Source: Prorocentrum cordatum
Lineage: Eukaryota; Sar; Dinophyceae; Prorocentrales; Prorocentraceae
Length of the DNA stretch: 64,000 nucleotides
Direction: 5' to 3'
Assembly: GCA_963575745.1 (NCBI GenBank)
Contig: CAUYUJ010018621.1
Coordinates: 103,886-167,885, forward strand
Part shown: one piece after another, positions 40,870 through 50,420 of the stretch
How positions within the stretch are numbered: the first letter of the stretch is position 1
Layout of the letters: each line of letters starts with the position of its first letter
Translations under genes and position numbers: made by a program
The notes under the pieces: generated by a model
What the model was told of the DNA's origin: nothing
Database searches by the model: none
What the model saw: only the letters and a program-made list of their open reading frames with translations

Positions 40870-41535
40870 GGGGTGGGACCCCCCCCCCCCCCCGAAAATC
40901 GGACCTCCGGGATGTGGCGCTTTTGGGGCCCCCTGGACGCCTTGCAAGGGGTCCCCCGGGACTTCTGGCCTCCTGGACGCCCCTGCCGGGCCTTGCCAGC
41001 AGGCCCAAAGCGGTCAGGAGGGCGGCCAAATGGCCCCGCGAGAGCCCCACGCGGCCCCAGACAGCCCCAAGACGCCCGAAGACGACCCAAGGAAGACCCC
41101 CAAGAGGTCCTCCAAGTGCAAAAAAAACAACACTTTCCTTTCGTTTTGTTGATGGGATTTTTGGACATTCGGTTCTTCGGTATTCCGTGCGTCCGAGTCC
41201 GCCGAAGAGGCCCCCAAAATCCTCCCACAACGGTGTCAAAGGGCTTCCAGACAATCCAAAAGAGCCCCAATATGGTCCAACAGGGCCGCATTATGACCCC
41301 AAGAGAACCCCGCTGACAGCCCCAGATGGCCCCAAGACGCCTCCCGAAGCACTCCAAATCGTGACCCGGTCGTTCAGGGAGACCGTGGTTGGTAGCAAGG
41401 TGGCCGCAAGAAACCCCCAGAGGCCCCCAAAAGGCGCCCAGGAGGCCCCCAGAGGTCCCCATAAAGTTTTTGAGAGGGGCCCAAGAACACATCCAAAGAG
41501 GAGCCCCTGCAATAAAAACTGGGGATGACGACAAG
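40870..41535. repeat. CTTGG superfamily sequence in inverted orientation
   Basis: After a C14 run, words such as CCCCAAGACGCCTCC, CCCAAAAGGCGCCCAGGAGG and CCAAGAGGTCCTCCAAGTG are the reverse complement of the family at 33-40 kb. Decayed; no clear unit. Confidence 0.65.
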
Positions 41536-41715
41536 GAGTGGCTCGCTGACAAGGAAGATTACGAGTAAGAGGAGAGGAAGTATAAGGATAGTACATAACA
41601 TTACTATAACGACGATGGCGCAAACGGCAACAATGAATCATCGCTATATTTGCCTCTCCTGCATGCCGAGCTTCAAGAACCAAGGTGCATGGCGCGAAGC
41701 GCCAATGCAGTCTTG

Positions 41716-41746
<31 letters not shown>

Positions 41747-41770
41747 TGCAGCGGCAACGGCTTCCGGAAA
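41536..41770. other. Spacer ending in a hairpin, (TA)n and (GA)n
   Basis: AAGAACCAAGGTGCATGGCG CGAAGCGCCAATGC (41672-41706) forms a short hairpin abutting TATATATATATATA and GAGAGAGAG, echoing the hairpin plus (TA)n pairs elsewhere. Confidence 0.5.
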
Positions 41771-42062
41771 TCCATCCGACCGATAAGCCGATCAACCGAT
41801 AAAAACTAATCGGTTGAACGGTTTGCAAACCGATCAACCGAAAAACCGATATAATTTGATCGGTTTATCGGTGGATCGGTCGCTCAACCGAAAAACCGAT
41901 AATCTTCGTATGCGAACATAGAAGCGATTGCTGGCGCGCCCCCCCTCTTCGTCGGTTTATCGGTTCATCAGTTCATCGGTTGACTGGCTGGTCTGAGACC
42001 GCTGGGGGGGAACCTGTGGAGGCGATCCTTGTGCCGCATATCGGTTTATCGGGTTATCGGCT
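41771..42062. repeat. 8-nt CCGATAAA/CCGATCAA array 1, both orientations
   Basis: Repeated ACCGATCA, ACCGATAA and their complements TGATCGGT, TTATCGGT, in mixed orientation, so the tract can fold into several hairpins. A second array lies at 49270-49515. Confidence 0.85.
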
Positions 42063-42304
42063 GGTTGTCAGTCCCCCGCCACGACGACGACGGCGACGGC
42101 GTGAGTTTTGCGTTTGGCTCTGGCGCGGACGGCGCACCCCGCTCTGGGGCGGCTCGGCTTGATCAGCCTGAGTCTCTGGTGCGGACGGAGTCCCGCAGGG
42201 GTCCGAGCATCTCCCGCCGCGCGCGATGCTTTGCGCGGGTAGTGCAGGGCCTGCGAGGGTCTCAGGCGACAGTGGTCGAACCAACTTGGGGCAGGGCATA
42301 TGCG
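42063..42304. other. GC-rich spacer
   Basis: Includes GACGACGACGGCGACGGCG and leads into the direct repeat at 42305. Nothing coding is supported. Confidence 0.35.
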
Positions 42305-42720
42305 AGGTCGTTGTCTCAGACGAAAGTGGCCTGAAGAGGTCAGCTATAGGCGTCTCGGAAGCCGCTGTTGCGAGGATGTCGCAGGCGAAAGTGGTCGGAC
42401 CGCCATGGGGTAGGGCACCTCCGAAGTCAGAAGTGCGAGGGCGCCCCGGGCGAAAGTTGTCTGAACATCGCATCCCGGGGCAGATCGGGGGTCAGACTAT
42501 TTCAAGGCTGGGCACATCCCCCCCAGGTGAACGAGGCGAGTTTTTGCGTAGGCGGAAATGGCCAGCACAATTTGGGGCAGGGCATATCAGAGGTCAGCGT
42601 TGCGAGGATGTCTCAAGATGAGGAAGAGGAAGGTCATGCTGATGATAATGATGGCGATGGCGGCAGCCGCGCGGGAGGCAGAATCTGGCGGGGCAAATAT
42701 CGGTGGGGAGCAAAATCTGG
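42305..42720 (+). repeat. ~420-bp direct repeat, left copy
   Basis: Matches 45180-45592 in order and orientation: GAAAGTGGCCTGAA, CGTCTCGGAAGCC, GAGGATGTCGCAGGCGA, CCGCCATGGGG, GAGTTTTTGCGTAGGCGGAA, GGTCATGCTGATGATAATGA. Internally it is a ~110-bp repeat built on GCGAGGATGTCTCAGGCGAA. Confidence 0.85.
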
Positions 42721-43262
42721 CGCGCCATTTTGCGTCGGTTTGGATCACATTGTACGACAGGACGGACGGCGATCGGCTCCAGGAGCAGAGCCTCGACGAG
42801 ACTCCACGAGGAGCAGAGCCCCGACAAGACTCCGCGAGAGGGGAGGGAGAAGGAGGAAAGGGGAGGAGGAGAGGGGAAATGCGAAACCCCTAAAGCGCAA
42901 AGAAAGAGGGGGAGGGGGAGAAGGAGCCCCCCCCACCCCGCCTAAGCACGGTAGAAACCGACAGCATCCTAGCCCGAAGTGCCCTGCCAGATTTCGCTTC
43001 CCGCAAGACCGCCTGCGCGCGGAGCATCTGCAAATCGCAGGTCGGCAGGGGGCAAATATACCACAGGGGACAAACATGCCAGAGGTTGGCTGGGGGCGAA
43101 TATATCACAGGACGGCTGGTGCCACCGACCACTCTCTCCTCTGGCCACCCCTCTGGCCACCCCCCACCACCGACCACTCTCTCCTCTCCCTCGCCACCCC
43201 CCTCCAAGTCATCCACGTGCGTCCTCGACGGCGACGGCGACGATGGCAGGGAGTGACGCGCG
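42721..43262. other. Spacer downstream of the hydrolase gene
   Basis: Contains purine-rich patches (42830-42920) and two related blocks, GGCAAATATACCACAGGGGACA and GGCGAATATATCACAGGACGG. No gene is supported. Confidence 0.4.
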
Positions 43263-44249
43263 TCATATTTGATAGGGCGCGACACTACCCCTGCAGATGC
43301 GCCCGCCTCTCCGCGCGCGTCGGCTGGCCACGTCGGCGCGCCGACGCGTCCTTCCGAAGCTTCTTGCTCCGGTTGCGTCGGCGCGTCGCCGCCTCCTCGC
43401 GGAGCTTCGCGAGGAGCTCCTGGGAGGCCGCGCGTCGCCGGCCGCGTCGGCGTCGCGCGGCAGCCAGATGCGCGCGGCGCCGGGCGCGCCGGCCGCGCCG
43501 CAAGCGACCTCGTCCAGCACGCGCTCGGCGCCTTCGCTGCCGCGCTCGCGGGCCGCGCGCAGCGGCGCGCGGAGCAGCTCCCTTTGCCAGAGCGCGCTGT
43601 TCTCGTACTGCGCCCGCGGGATGCCCGGCGGCAGCAACGCGCGCTGCGCCCGCGGGAAGCCCTGCTGCGCATTCCGGGCCCCCAATGCCTCCAGCGCCTC
43701 CTCGGCGCACCGCCTCGGGCACTGGTCGTCGTCCTCGGCGTGCGCGGCCCAGATGCCACCTGGCACTCCTGGGTGCTCCTCCAGGCGGTCCAGGCAATCC
43801 TGGAACTTCCCGACTGGGTCCGTGCACGCCGGAACCCCAGCCAAATAGGGCTGCCCATGGCCGTGGAGACCCCCCAAGGCCACCGCCTCCATGCGCGGCC
43901 GCCCGCGCGCCAGGAGCTCCGTGATGCAGTAAGCGCCGGCGGAAAAGCCAAACGCGACGACGGGCCCGCCGTCGGCGAAGCTCTGAACGAAGTCCGCGAG
44001 CAGGTCCACGCTCCCGGGCACTAGATCCCCGAGGAAGCCGTGCGCAGCGTCGTTTCGATCCAGGATCCACAGCCGGTCTCGCGGCCGCAGTGGCGCGAGG
44101 GACCGAAACGGCGGCAGTCCCCAGCTCATCATGGCCTTGAGCTTCCCGGCGAACGGCGCTCTCGCGTCGCCGCCCTCGCCCCCGAGGCCGGCGAGGTAGA
44201 GCAACAGCGGCTCCTCCTCGAGCGGCCCGTTCTCAGGCGGCTGATACCC
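43263..44249 (-). CDS. Alpha/beta-hydrolase-like protein, frameshifted 3' part
   Basis: An alpha/beta-hydrolase fold protein by its order: strand PLLLYLAGLGG (oxyanion-side loop), WILDRNDAAHGFLGDL, then the nucleophile elbow VAFGFSAGAY (GxSxG, Ser codon ~43941-43943) and AAHAEDDDQCP, a likely acid-residue loop. No convincing catalytic His is seen, and the C-terminal ~90 residues are Arg/Ala-rich, so either the true stop is earlier or the end has decayed. The frame has no good ATG: reading back from PLLLYLAGLGG it continues through GYQPPENGPLEEE and meets an in-frame TGA near 44255. A matching upstream segment lies in the -1/+1 frame (next entry), so a one-base indel near 44247-44249 seems to have split the gene. 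Substrate unknown; carboxylesterase or lipase-like roles are possible. Confidence 0.6.
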   Translation of the reverse strand, partial: GYQPPENGPLEEEPLLLYLAGLGGEGGDARAPFAGKLKAMMSWGLPPFRSLAPLRPRDRLWILDRNDAAHGFLGDLVPGSVDLLADFVQSFADGGPVVAFGFSAGAYCITELLARGRPRMEAVALGGLHGHGQPYLAGVPACTDPVGKFQDCLDRLEEHPGVPGGIWAAHAEDDDQCPRRCAEEALEALGARNAQQGFPRAQRALLPPGIPRAQYENSALWQRELLRAPLRAARERGSEGAERVLDEVACGAAGAPGAARIWLPRDADAAGDARPPRSSSRSSARRRRRADATGARSFGRTRRRADVASRRARRGGRICRGSVAPYQI

Positions 44250-44881
44250 GCGTCAACCCCGCAACTGGAGGGCGCCGTCCTGGCGGCGAAGTAGCGCAAC
44301 TCCTCGCCGGTCGCTGGGCACCGCCAAACGATGGGGCCCTGGAGAAAGCCGGCGGGGCCACTCCACGGCGACGCAGCGCGCAGCAGGTGGGCCGGCGAAG
44401 GGCCGCCTGGGGGTGTCGGCCCGCGCGGCGACGCAGCGCTCGGATCAGGCTGCGCCGCCGCCTGCGGTCCCGCCTCGTCCTCGAGGTCCAGGTCGCTCGC
44501 GCGGGGGCTCGGTGGTGTCGACTCGCCGCCTCCTCCCTCGCCCTGGTGCTGCTCGGCCGGGGCAGAGGGCCCCGCGCTGCCGAGGCCTGCTGCTCGGCTG
44601 GGGCGGGGCCTGCTGCTCGGCTGGGGCGGAAGGCCCCGCGCTGCCGAGGCCGCTCCCCTTCCTTGGCTGGGGCGTGGTCGGGCCCTGCTCTCCACTCGGC
44701 TCAGGCCCCTCTCGGGCTGGCCTTCCCCTGGGGATCGAGACCTCGATGGTGCTGCGAGTGGCGCCCGCAACAGGTGCGGCGGCGGGGGGCCGCCTGGGGG
44801 CCTCGGCCCGCGCTGCGACGCAGCGCGCACTAGGTGCGGCGGCGGGTGCCCGATAGGGGGCACGCTCGCGCGGCGGCGCAT
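44246..44881 (-). pseudogene. 5' part of the frameshifted hydrolase gene, Pro/Ala-rich
   Basis: Starts at an ATG (44879-44881, MRRRASVPPIG) about 24 nt after a decayed relict spliced leader. It runs through a long Pro/Ala/Arg-rich low-complexity region with two internal repeats (GGPPPPHLLRA-like), then a sensible segment GFLQGPIVWRCPATGEELRY. That segment leads naturally into the hydrolase core in the next frame at ~44248. The low-complexity part may be partly UTR. Adding one base at 44247-44249 would give a continuous frame; whether the indel is a real mutation or an assembly error cannot be told here. Confidence 0.5.
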
Positions 44882-44905
44882 CCGCGCGGCCGCCCAACGA
44901 AACTG

Positions 44906-44926
44906 CTTGAGCCAAGACCGCAACAA
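44906..44926 (-). promoter_or_regulatory. Decayed relict spliced leader candidate
   Basis: On the minus strand the 3' end TTGGCTCAAG (10 nt) is exact and about 15 of 21 positions match DinoSL. It lies upstream of the ATG at 44881 in the right orientation. A 10-nt match alone could be chance; the position is what makes it notable. Confidence 0.4.
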
Positions 44927-45179
44927 CACCACTCCACGAGGGCCTCCGAGTGAGTGCCCTTGGAGCTGCCGCGAGGCCCTGGGAAGGATCCCAGAGGGCT
45001 CAATCAGAACCCAGAGATCCCTCCTCGGTCGTCTTGGGGCTCTCTTAGGCTTTCCCTAGGGCCATCGGAGAAGGCCAGGACGGCTCCAGGACAGCTTCAA
45101 CAGGGCCGCCGGAGGGACACAATTAGGATCACCCGGGAGGCTTCTGCCAGGTGATCTTGTGGCGGGAGACCGAGAGTTA
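44927..45179. other. Spacer upstream of the hydrolase gene
   Basis: Includes a short CTTGGGGCTCTCTTAGG patch (45025-45055) related to the CTTGG satellites. No gene. Confidence 0.4.
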
Positions 45180-45592
45180 TGAGGATGTCTCATGCGAAAG
45201 TGGCCTGAACGGGTCAGCTCTACGCGTCTCGGAAGCCACTGTTTCGAGGATGTCGCAGGCGACAGTGGCCGGACCGCCATGGGGCAGGGCGCCTCCGAAG
45301 TCAGAGGTGCGAGGGCGTCTCAGGCGCAAGTGGCCTGAACACCGCATCTCGGGGAATATCGGGGGTCAGACTACGTGAAGGCAGGGCGCGTCCCAGGTCA
45401 ACGCTGCGAGTTTTTGCGTAGGCGGAACTGGCCGACACAATTTGGGGCAGGGAAGAATATCAGAGGTCGGCGTTGCGAGGATGTCTCAGGATGAGGATGA
45501 GGAAGGTCATGCTGATGATAATGATGGCGATGGCGGCAGCCGCGCGGGAGGCAAAATCTGGCGGGGCAAATTTCGGCGGGAAGCAAGTGCGA
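45180..45592 (+). repeat. ~420-bp direct repeat, right copy
   Basis: Second copy of 42305-42720, same orientation; the hydrolase gene lies between the two. Confidence 0.85.
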
Positions 45593-45793
45593 TGATGGCT
45601 CAGGCGATGGTGGCCAAATTACTTCAACTCAAAGAATATCGGATCCCAGAATATCGGAGAGATGAGACGTGGACCCGGGGTGGGGGGCCCACGCAGCCTG
45701 GCTATCACACCAAATGCCCGCCGCCATGCCCTGGTTTTCGCACCACATGCGGGCGACGAAATGCCCAGCCAGATTTCGTGTTCGACGAAGTCC

Positions 45794-46486
45794 TCATACG
45801 TGCCCACGTACCCCCCCGAGTACTCTGAGCGCCCGAGCTGGCATAGTCCAGTCCTTCATCGGCGTAGGCTGGAACTGGTTGTACAGCATGCCCATCGCGC
45901 AACCCATGCTGAGCCCCCCGTTGAGTTCGCCAAGGAATATGACGCGCATGTTGTTGGTCGATGCCATGGTGCACATGTCGACTAGGTCGAGGTTCCCGCG
46001 CCTGCCCATGTAAGCCTGCGGGTCGATTGGTCCCGTAGTCGACACTCGTGCCACAAGAGCGTCGCCGTCCTGTAACGGCTGAAGCTCCCCGTTGGGTCCC
46101 AAACGTGATCTCATTGGCTGATAGCCTGGAATGTGGCCGAGCGTCGCCAGCACCGCCGGCGTGGCTCCTGGTGCGATATGCTCAGACTGCCGACATATGC
46201 TGACAACCGCACCTCCAGGAACTTGACCTGCAATCGCTTCGAAGACTAACGTTTCGTAGAAGCGGCACCTCTCCGTGTGAGTTGGTTGTCTGCCCAAGTA
46301 CTTAGTCATCAGCTGCTCGAGGTATGCGAAACACTCGACCGGCGGCCACACGCACCCATGGATCAGAAGAGCCGGCTTCTCTTGGACCACATCGACGTCG
46401 TGCAACTCGAAACTGTTGAGAGGCAATATCGTGGCGCCAAGCTGTCGCAACGCTGGCCCATTATGCTGTTCCAGGAGTTGTAGTCA
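45794..46486 (-). CDS. Unrecognised coding fragment (~230 aa, no ATG)
   Basis: The reading frame gives a convincing globular sequence with no low complexity: LLEQHNGPALRQLGATILPL, FELHDVDVVQEKPALLIHGC, GQVPGGAVVSICRQSEHIAP, RRGNLDLVDMCTMASTNNMR, then LNGGLSMGCAMGMLYNQF. It opens after an in-frame TGA near 46487 with no good start codon, and closes at TGA 45794-45796 shortly after a 7-C run (45820-45826). Shifting one base at that run continues into GTYEDFVEHEIWLGISSPAC.., so the 3' end may be frameshifted. It could be one exon of a larger gene or a truncated retrocopy. I do not recognise the family and assign no function. Confidence 0.5.
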
Positions 46487-46920
46487 AGTCCGACACGATC
46501 CAATCTACTAGTGCACATGGCCCCGCCCGACTGGTGACGCCAGCTGAGGCTGCCGCGCCGTCGCCCTGCATGGAACCAGGGGCCAACAAATGGCACTACG
46601 CTGCTCGGGCCCCTGGTGCTGAGGCGGAGGGCGAGGGGCCCCTCACCCCCGTCGTCCCGAGGACGCCCGGCGTCTGGGCCCTCGCCAAAAATGTCCCGCC
46701 AGATTTCGCTTCCCATAATACCCGCCCTCTCGCCGGGGGGGGGGGGCGCGGAGCTGGGACAGGGAAGGCCCTCGCCGTCGCGAGGCAGCCACCAATGAAT
46801 CCACTCCCGCTGCTCCACTGCGCGAGCGTCGCGGTCAGCTCTCGCCGCCCAACTACCACAGCTCCCGCCGCGCAAACGGACTCGGGGTCTGCAGCTCTCG
46901 CCGCAGCTAGGGCTACCACG
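46487..46920. other. Spacer 5' of the coding fragment
   Basis: GC-rich unique sequence with a G10 run at 46737-46746. The block CCAGATTTCGCTTCCC (46699) also occurs at 42987. No gene is supported. Confidence 0.4.
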
Positions 46921-47830
46921 CAGCTTACGCCACAGCAGAAACGGATGGTGATGATGATGATGTTGATGACGTTGATGCTGATGATGATGATGATGATGAT
47001 GTTTTTGATGATGATGATGATGTTGATGATGGTGATGCCGACGATGGTGATCTTGAAGATGATGGTGATGCTGATGATGGTGATCTTAAAGATGAGGACG
47101 ACGACGATGATGATGCTGATGATGACAATAAGGAGGAGGAGGAGGAGGAGGAGGAGGAGGAGGAAAAGGATGAGGAGCAGCAGGATGAGGAGGAGGAGGA
47201 GCAGCAGGAAGGGGGAAGGGGGGGGAGTGAGGCAGGGAATGAGGAGTAGGAGAAGGAGGGGAGGACGGGGAGGAGGAGGAGGAGGAGGAGGAGGCAGGGG
47301 GGAGGGGAGGGAGGGGGAGGAGGAGAGGAGGAGGAGGGGAGGACGGGGAATGAGAGATGAGGAGAGGAGGAGGGGGAGGAGGAGGGGGGGGAGGAGGAAG
47401 GGAGATGACGATGTGAGGAGGAGGAGGAGGAGGAGGGAAATGATCGAGGAGGAGGGGGAAGGGACTTATAGAGGAGGGGGAGGGAGGGAGGGGGAGGAGG
47501 AGGAGTGAGGACGGGGATGAGGAGGAGGAGGAGGAGGAGGAGGGGAGGGAGGGAGGGGGAGGAGGATGAGAGAGGGAGGGGGAGGAGGAGGATGGGATGA
47601 TGATTGAGGAGGAAGGCGGAGAAATGAGGAGGAGGGGGGAAGTAGTATAGAGAGGGGGAGGAGGGAGGGGGGAGGAGGAGGAGGACGGGATGAGGATGAG
47701 AGGAGGAGAGTTACTGTGAGCAGGAGGGGGAGGAGTAGGGGGATTATGATGAGGAGGAGGAGGAAATGAGGAGGAGGAGGAGGTGGGAAGGGAGATTAGC
47801 AGTGAGGCGGATGAGGAGGGAGAAGGGGGG
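46921..47830. repeat. (GAT)n then (GGA)n microsatellites
   Basis: GATGATGATGTTGATGAT to ~47130, followed by 700 bp of GGAGGAGGAGGG. All long frames here are composition artefacts. Confidence 0.95.
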
Positions 47831-47989
47831 GGAACAAGCTAGGTGCGCTCGACGTCCTACCCCTCCCTCCCATCCCTTACCATGGCGCTGATTTTCTCTA
47901 TCCGCGGACGCGTGTCGTAGCGGACCTGTGGCGCCGCGCGCGCGTGCGTAGTGGGTGGTGGTGCGCGTGCGTGCGTGCGTGCGTGTGTG

Positions 47990-48048
47990 CGTGGTTGTCG
48001 TGGTGGTGGTGGTGGTGGTGGTGGTGGTGGTGGCGGTGGTGGTGGTGG

Positions 48049-48079
<31 letters not shown>

Positions 48080-48145
48080 GGTGGTGTTGGTGCTGGTGCT
48101 GGTGGTGGTGGTGGTTGTGGTGGTGGTGGTGGTGGTGGTGGCAGC
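47990..48145. repeat. (TGG)n microsatellite
   Basis: About 50 GGT repeats with a few GCT and TGT interruptions, preceded by (GTGC)n at 47965-47990. Confidence 0.95.
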
Positions 48146-48680
48146 GGGAACAACATTCTGAAGGACCTGAAAGACTCGGATTTTCAAAAACATAGATGAA
48201 AACCAAACTCCCGGGAATCCTGTGCGGAAAAGGACGCCGCCCAAAAGGGGGGGGGGGGCTTTCTGCGGCCCCAAAAATCAACGAATCGACACCGGATGTG
48301 TAATCACCTCCAATGTTTTTGCCGGGGCTCATTTTCTAGATTTGGGGCTTCTTAAAAAGGATCGAAAACGTCGGCGCTGCAGCGGGAGCACGTTGTGGAA
48401 CAACGAGACGCGCAGAAATTGGGCCAGCGCTGCAGCGGGAGCACGATTCGGAACGAGCGGGAGCGCGGAAATGAGGCCAGCGCTGCAGCGGGAACACGAC
48501 TCGGAAGGAGCGGGAGCCCGACAATTAGGCCAGCGCCTCAGCGAGAGCAGCATTTTAGAAAAAACACCAGCGAAAACCCAACTCCGGGGAATCCTGTGTG
48601 TAAAAAAACAGTACGCAGGGGGGGTGCCGAATATCTTCCGGACGCCATCAGGGGAAGTGGGAGAGTAGTATTCATATTGT
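48146..48680. repeat. ~66-bp tandem repeat (4 units) between two similar flanks
   Basis: CGCTGCAGCGGGAGCACG with GGAACGAGCGGGAGCGCGG and GAGGCCAG recurs at about 48373, 48430, 48480 and 48535. AACTCC(C/G)GGGAATCCTGTG flanks the block at 48207 and 48578. Confidence 0.82.
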
Positions 48681-48689
48681 GTAATTGTC

Positions 48690-49240
48690 AAGGGAGGGGA
48701 ACAAGGGAGGGGAATGGGGGACGGATGTGAGAGCGTGGGCAGGAGGGGAAGAGGGAGGGAGGACGAGCTCCCCAGGAATGGTGGTCAGCTGGAACGCCGA
48801 GAAGGGGCTCACGGGGGCCGCGGCCCTGTGCGCGCAGAACCATGGGCGTCGGGGCCAGCGAGGGAGGGAGGGAGGAGAGGGAGGGAGGGGGGATCGGAAC
48901 GGAGGAGGGAGGAGGAGGAGGAGGAGGAGGAGGAGGAGGAGGAGGAGGAGGAGGAGGAGGGAGGAGGAGGAGGAGGAGGCGGAGGCGGAGGAGGACTAGG
49001 AGGAAGAGGAAGGGGAGGCGGAGGAGACTAGGAGGAAGAGGGGGAGGGAGGACTAGGAGAACCATGGGCGTCGGGGCCAGTGAGGGAGGGAGGGAGGAGA
49101 GGGAGGGAGGGAGGGAGGATCGGAACGGAGGAGGGAGGAGGAGGAAGAGGGAGGAGGAGGAGGAGGAGGAGGCGGAGGCGGAGGAGGACTAGGAGGAAGA
49201 GGAAGGGGAGGACTAGGAGGAAGAGGAGAGATAATTTCGA
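48690..49240. repeat. (GGA)n tract with a 222-bp duplication
   Basis: AACCATGGGCGTCGGGGCCAGxGAGGGAGG followed by GGATCGGAACGGAGGAGGGA occurs at 48838 and again at 49060, with (GGA)n between. Confidence 0.9.
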
Positions 49241-49269
49241 AGGATTACCCATTGGACAACCACGACAAC

Positions 49270-49520
49270 GCCGGGCCGATAAACCGATCAACCGATCAAC
49301 CGATAAACTGAAACATCCGATATACCGATAAACCGATAAACTGATAAAGCCAAGCTGTGCTGAGATTCGGGCACGCATGCGATGAGTCGGTTTAGTGGTT
49401 GATCGGTTTACCGGCAGATCGACCGATAAACCGATATAATCATATCGGTTGATCGGTCGATCTGCCGATAAACCGATCAACCGAAATAGTTTATCGGTTG
49501 ATCGGTTTATCGGTTTTATG
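49270..49520. repeat. 8-nt CCGATAAA/CCGATCAA array 2, both orientations
   Basis: Same words as 41771-42062. The left half is mainly AACCGATC/AACCGATA and the right half mainly TCGGTTGATCGGTTTATCGG, so the array is roughly a large inverted repeat. Confidence 0.85.
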
Positions 49521-49534
49521 TTCGTGTCCTGCGG

Positions 49535-49620
49535 CTGCAATATATATATATATAACAAATCAATAAATATACGAACGCACACACACACAAGAAAGAGAGA
49601 GAGAGAGAGAGAGAAAAACC
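49535..49620. repeat. (TA)n and (GA)n microsatellites
   Basis: AATATATATATATATAAC at 49540-49557 and (GA)n at 49592-49612. Confidence 0.85.
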
Positions 49621-50396
49621 AATGAGTTGTGCCCCTTCGGGACTTCTTGGGAGGCCTCTTGGAACCTCTTCGGCCCCCTGGGGAGCTTCCTGCTGGCCTC
49701 TTGGATCCTATTGGGGGCCTCTGGGGGCTTCCTCAGAGCCTCTCTGGATGGAAGACTCGGATTTTCGGTTCGTCTTCACCCTCTTGGGCCCCTCTTGGGG
49801 CCATCTTGGTGCCCTCTCGGGCCGTCTTGGGCGCCTCAGGCACCGTCTTGGGGCCCTCGTCGGCCGTCTTGGGGCCCTGTTGGAGACCTCTTCGGCTATC
49901 TTGGAGCGGTCTTGGAGGCCTCTTGGGCCGTCTTGGAGCGTCGGGATGCCCAAAGGCTGAAACCTCGAAAATCAAATAAAAAAAACCGATGCCAAGACAA
50001 TGATTTGTGCCTCTTGGGGCCTTCGTGGGAGGCCTCTGGGACCTCTTCGGCCCCCTGGGGAGCTGTTTGGAACCTCTTGGGGCCTGCTGAGGGTTTCTCG
50101 GGGCCTCCTAAGAGAATCTCGGGGTGGAAGGCTCTAATTTTCGGTTCGTGTTGCTACCCCTCTTGGCCCCCTCTTGGGGTCGTCTTGGGGCCCTCTCGGG
50201 CCGTCTTGGGCACTTCTGGCGCCGTTTTGGGGCCCTCTTGGGCTGTCGTGTGGCCGCCTTCGAGGCCTCTGGCGCTGTCTTGGAGCGGACATTGGGGCCT
50301 CTTGGGCCGTCTCGGAGTGTCGGGAAAACGAAAAGGCGAGAACTCGACAATCCGAGAAAAAAACAATCGATAATCAATGATGTTTGCCTCCTGGGG
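49621..50396. repeat. CTTGG superfamily, family I, left of the retrocopy
   Basis: Two ~365-bp units (49630 and 49998) and the beginning of a third (50383), paralogous to 34990-35870. The third unit is interrupted by the retrocopy after GAGGCATCTT and resumes at 53551. Confidence 0.9.
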
Positions 50397-50414
50397 CTCC
50401 TCGGGAGGCATCTT
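50397..50414. repeat. Target-site duplication of the retrocopy, left copy
   Basis: CTCCTCGGGAGGCATCTT, repeated exactly at 53551-53568. The last two T's are shared with the poly(T) tract, so the duplication is 16-18 bp. Confidence 0.9.
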
Positions 50415-50420
50415 TTTTTT

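Noticed and set aside
46921-47510. 324-codon ORF with Met/Arg/Glu-rich sequence
   Set aside because: Encoded by (GAT)n and (GGA)n microsatellite.
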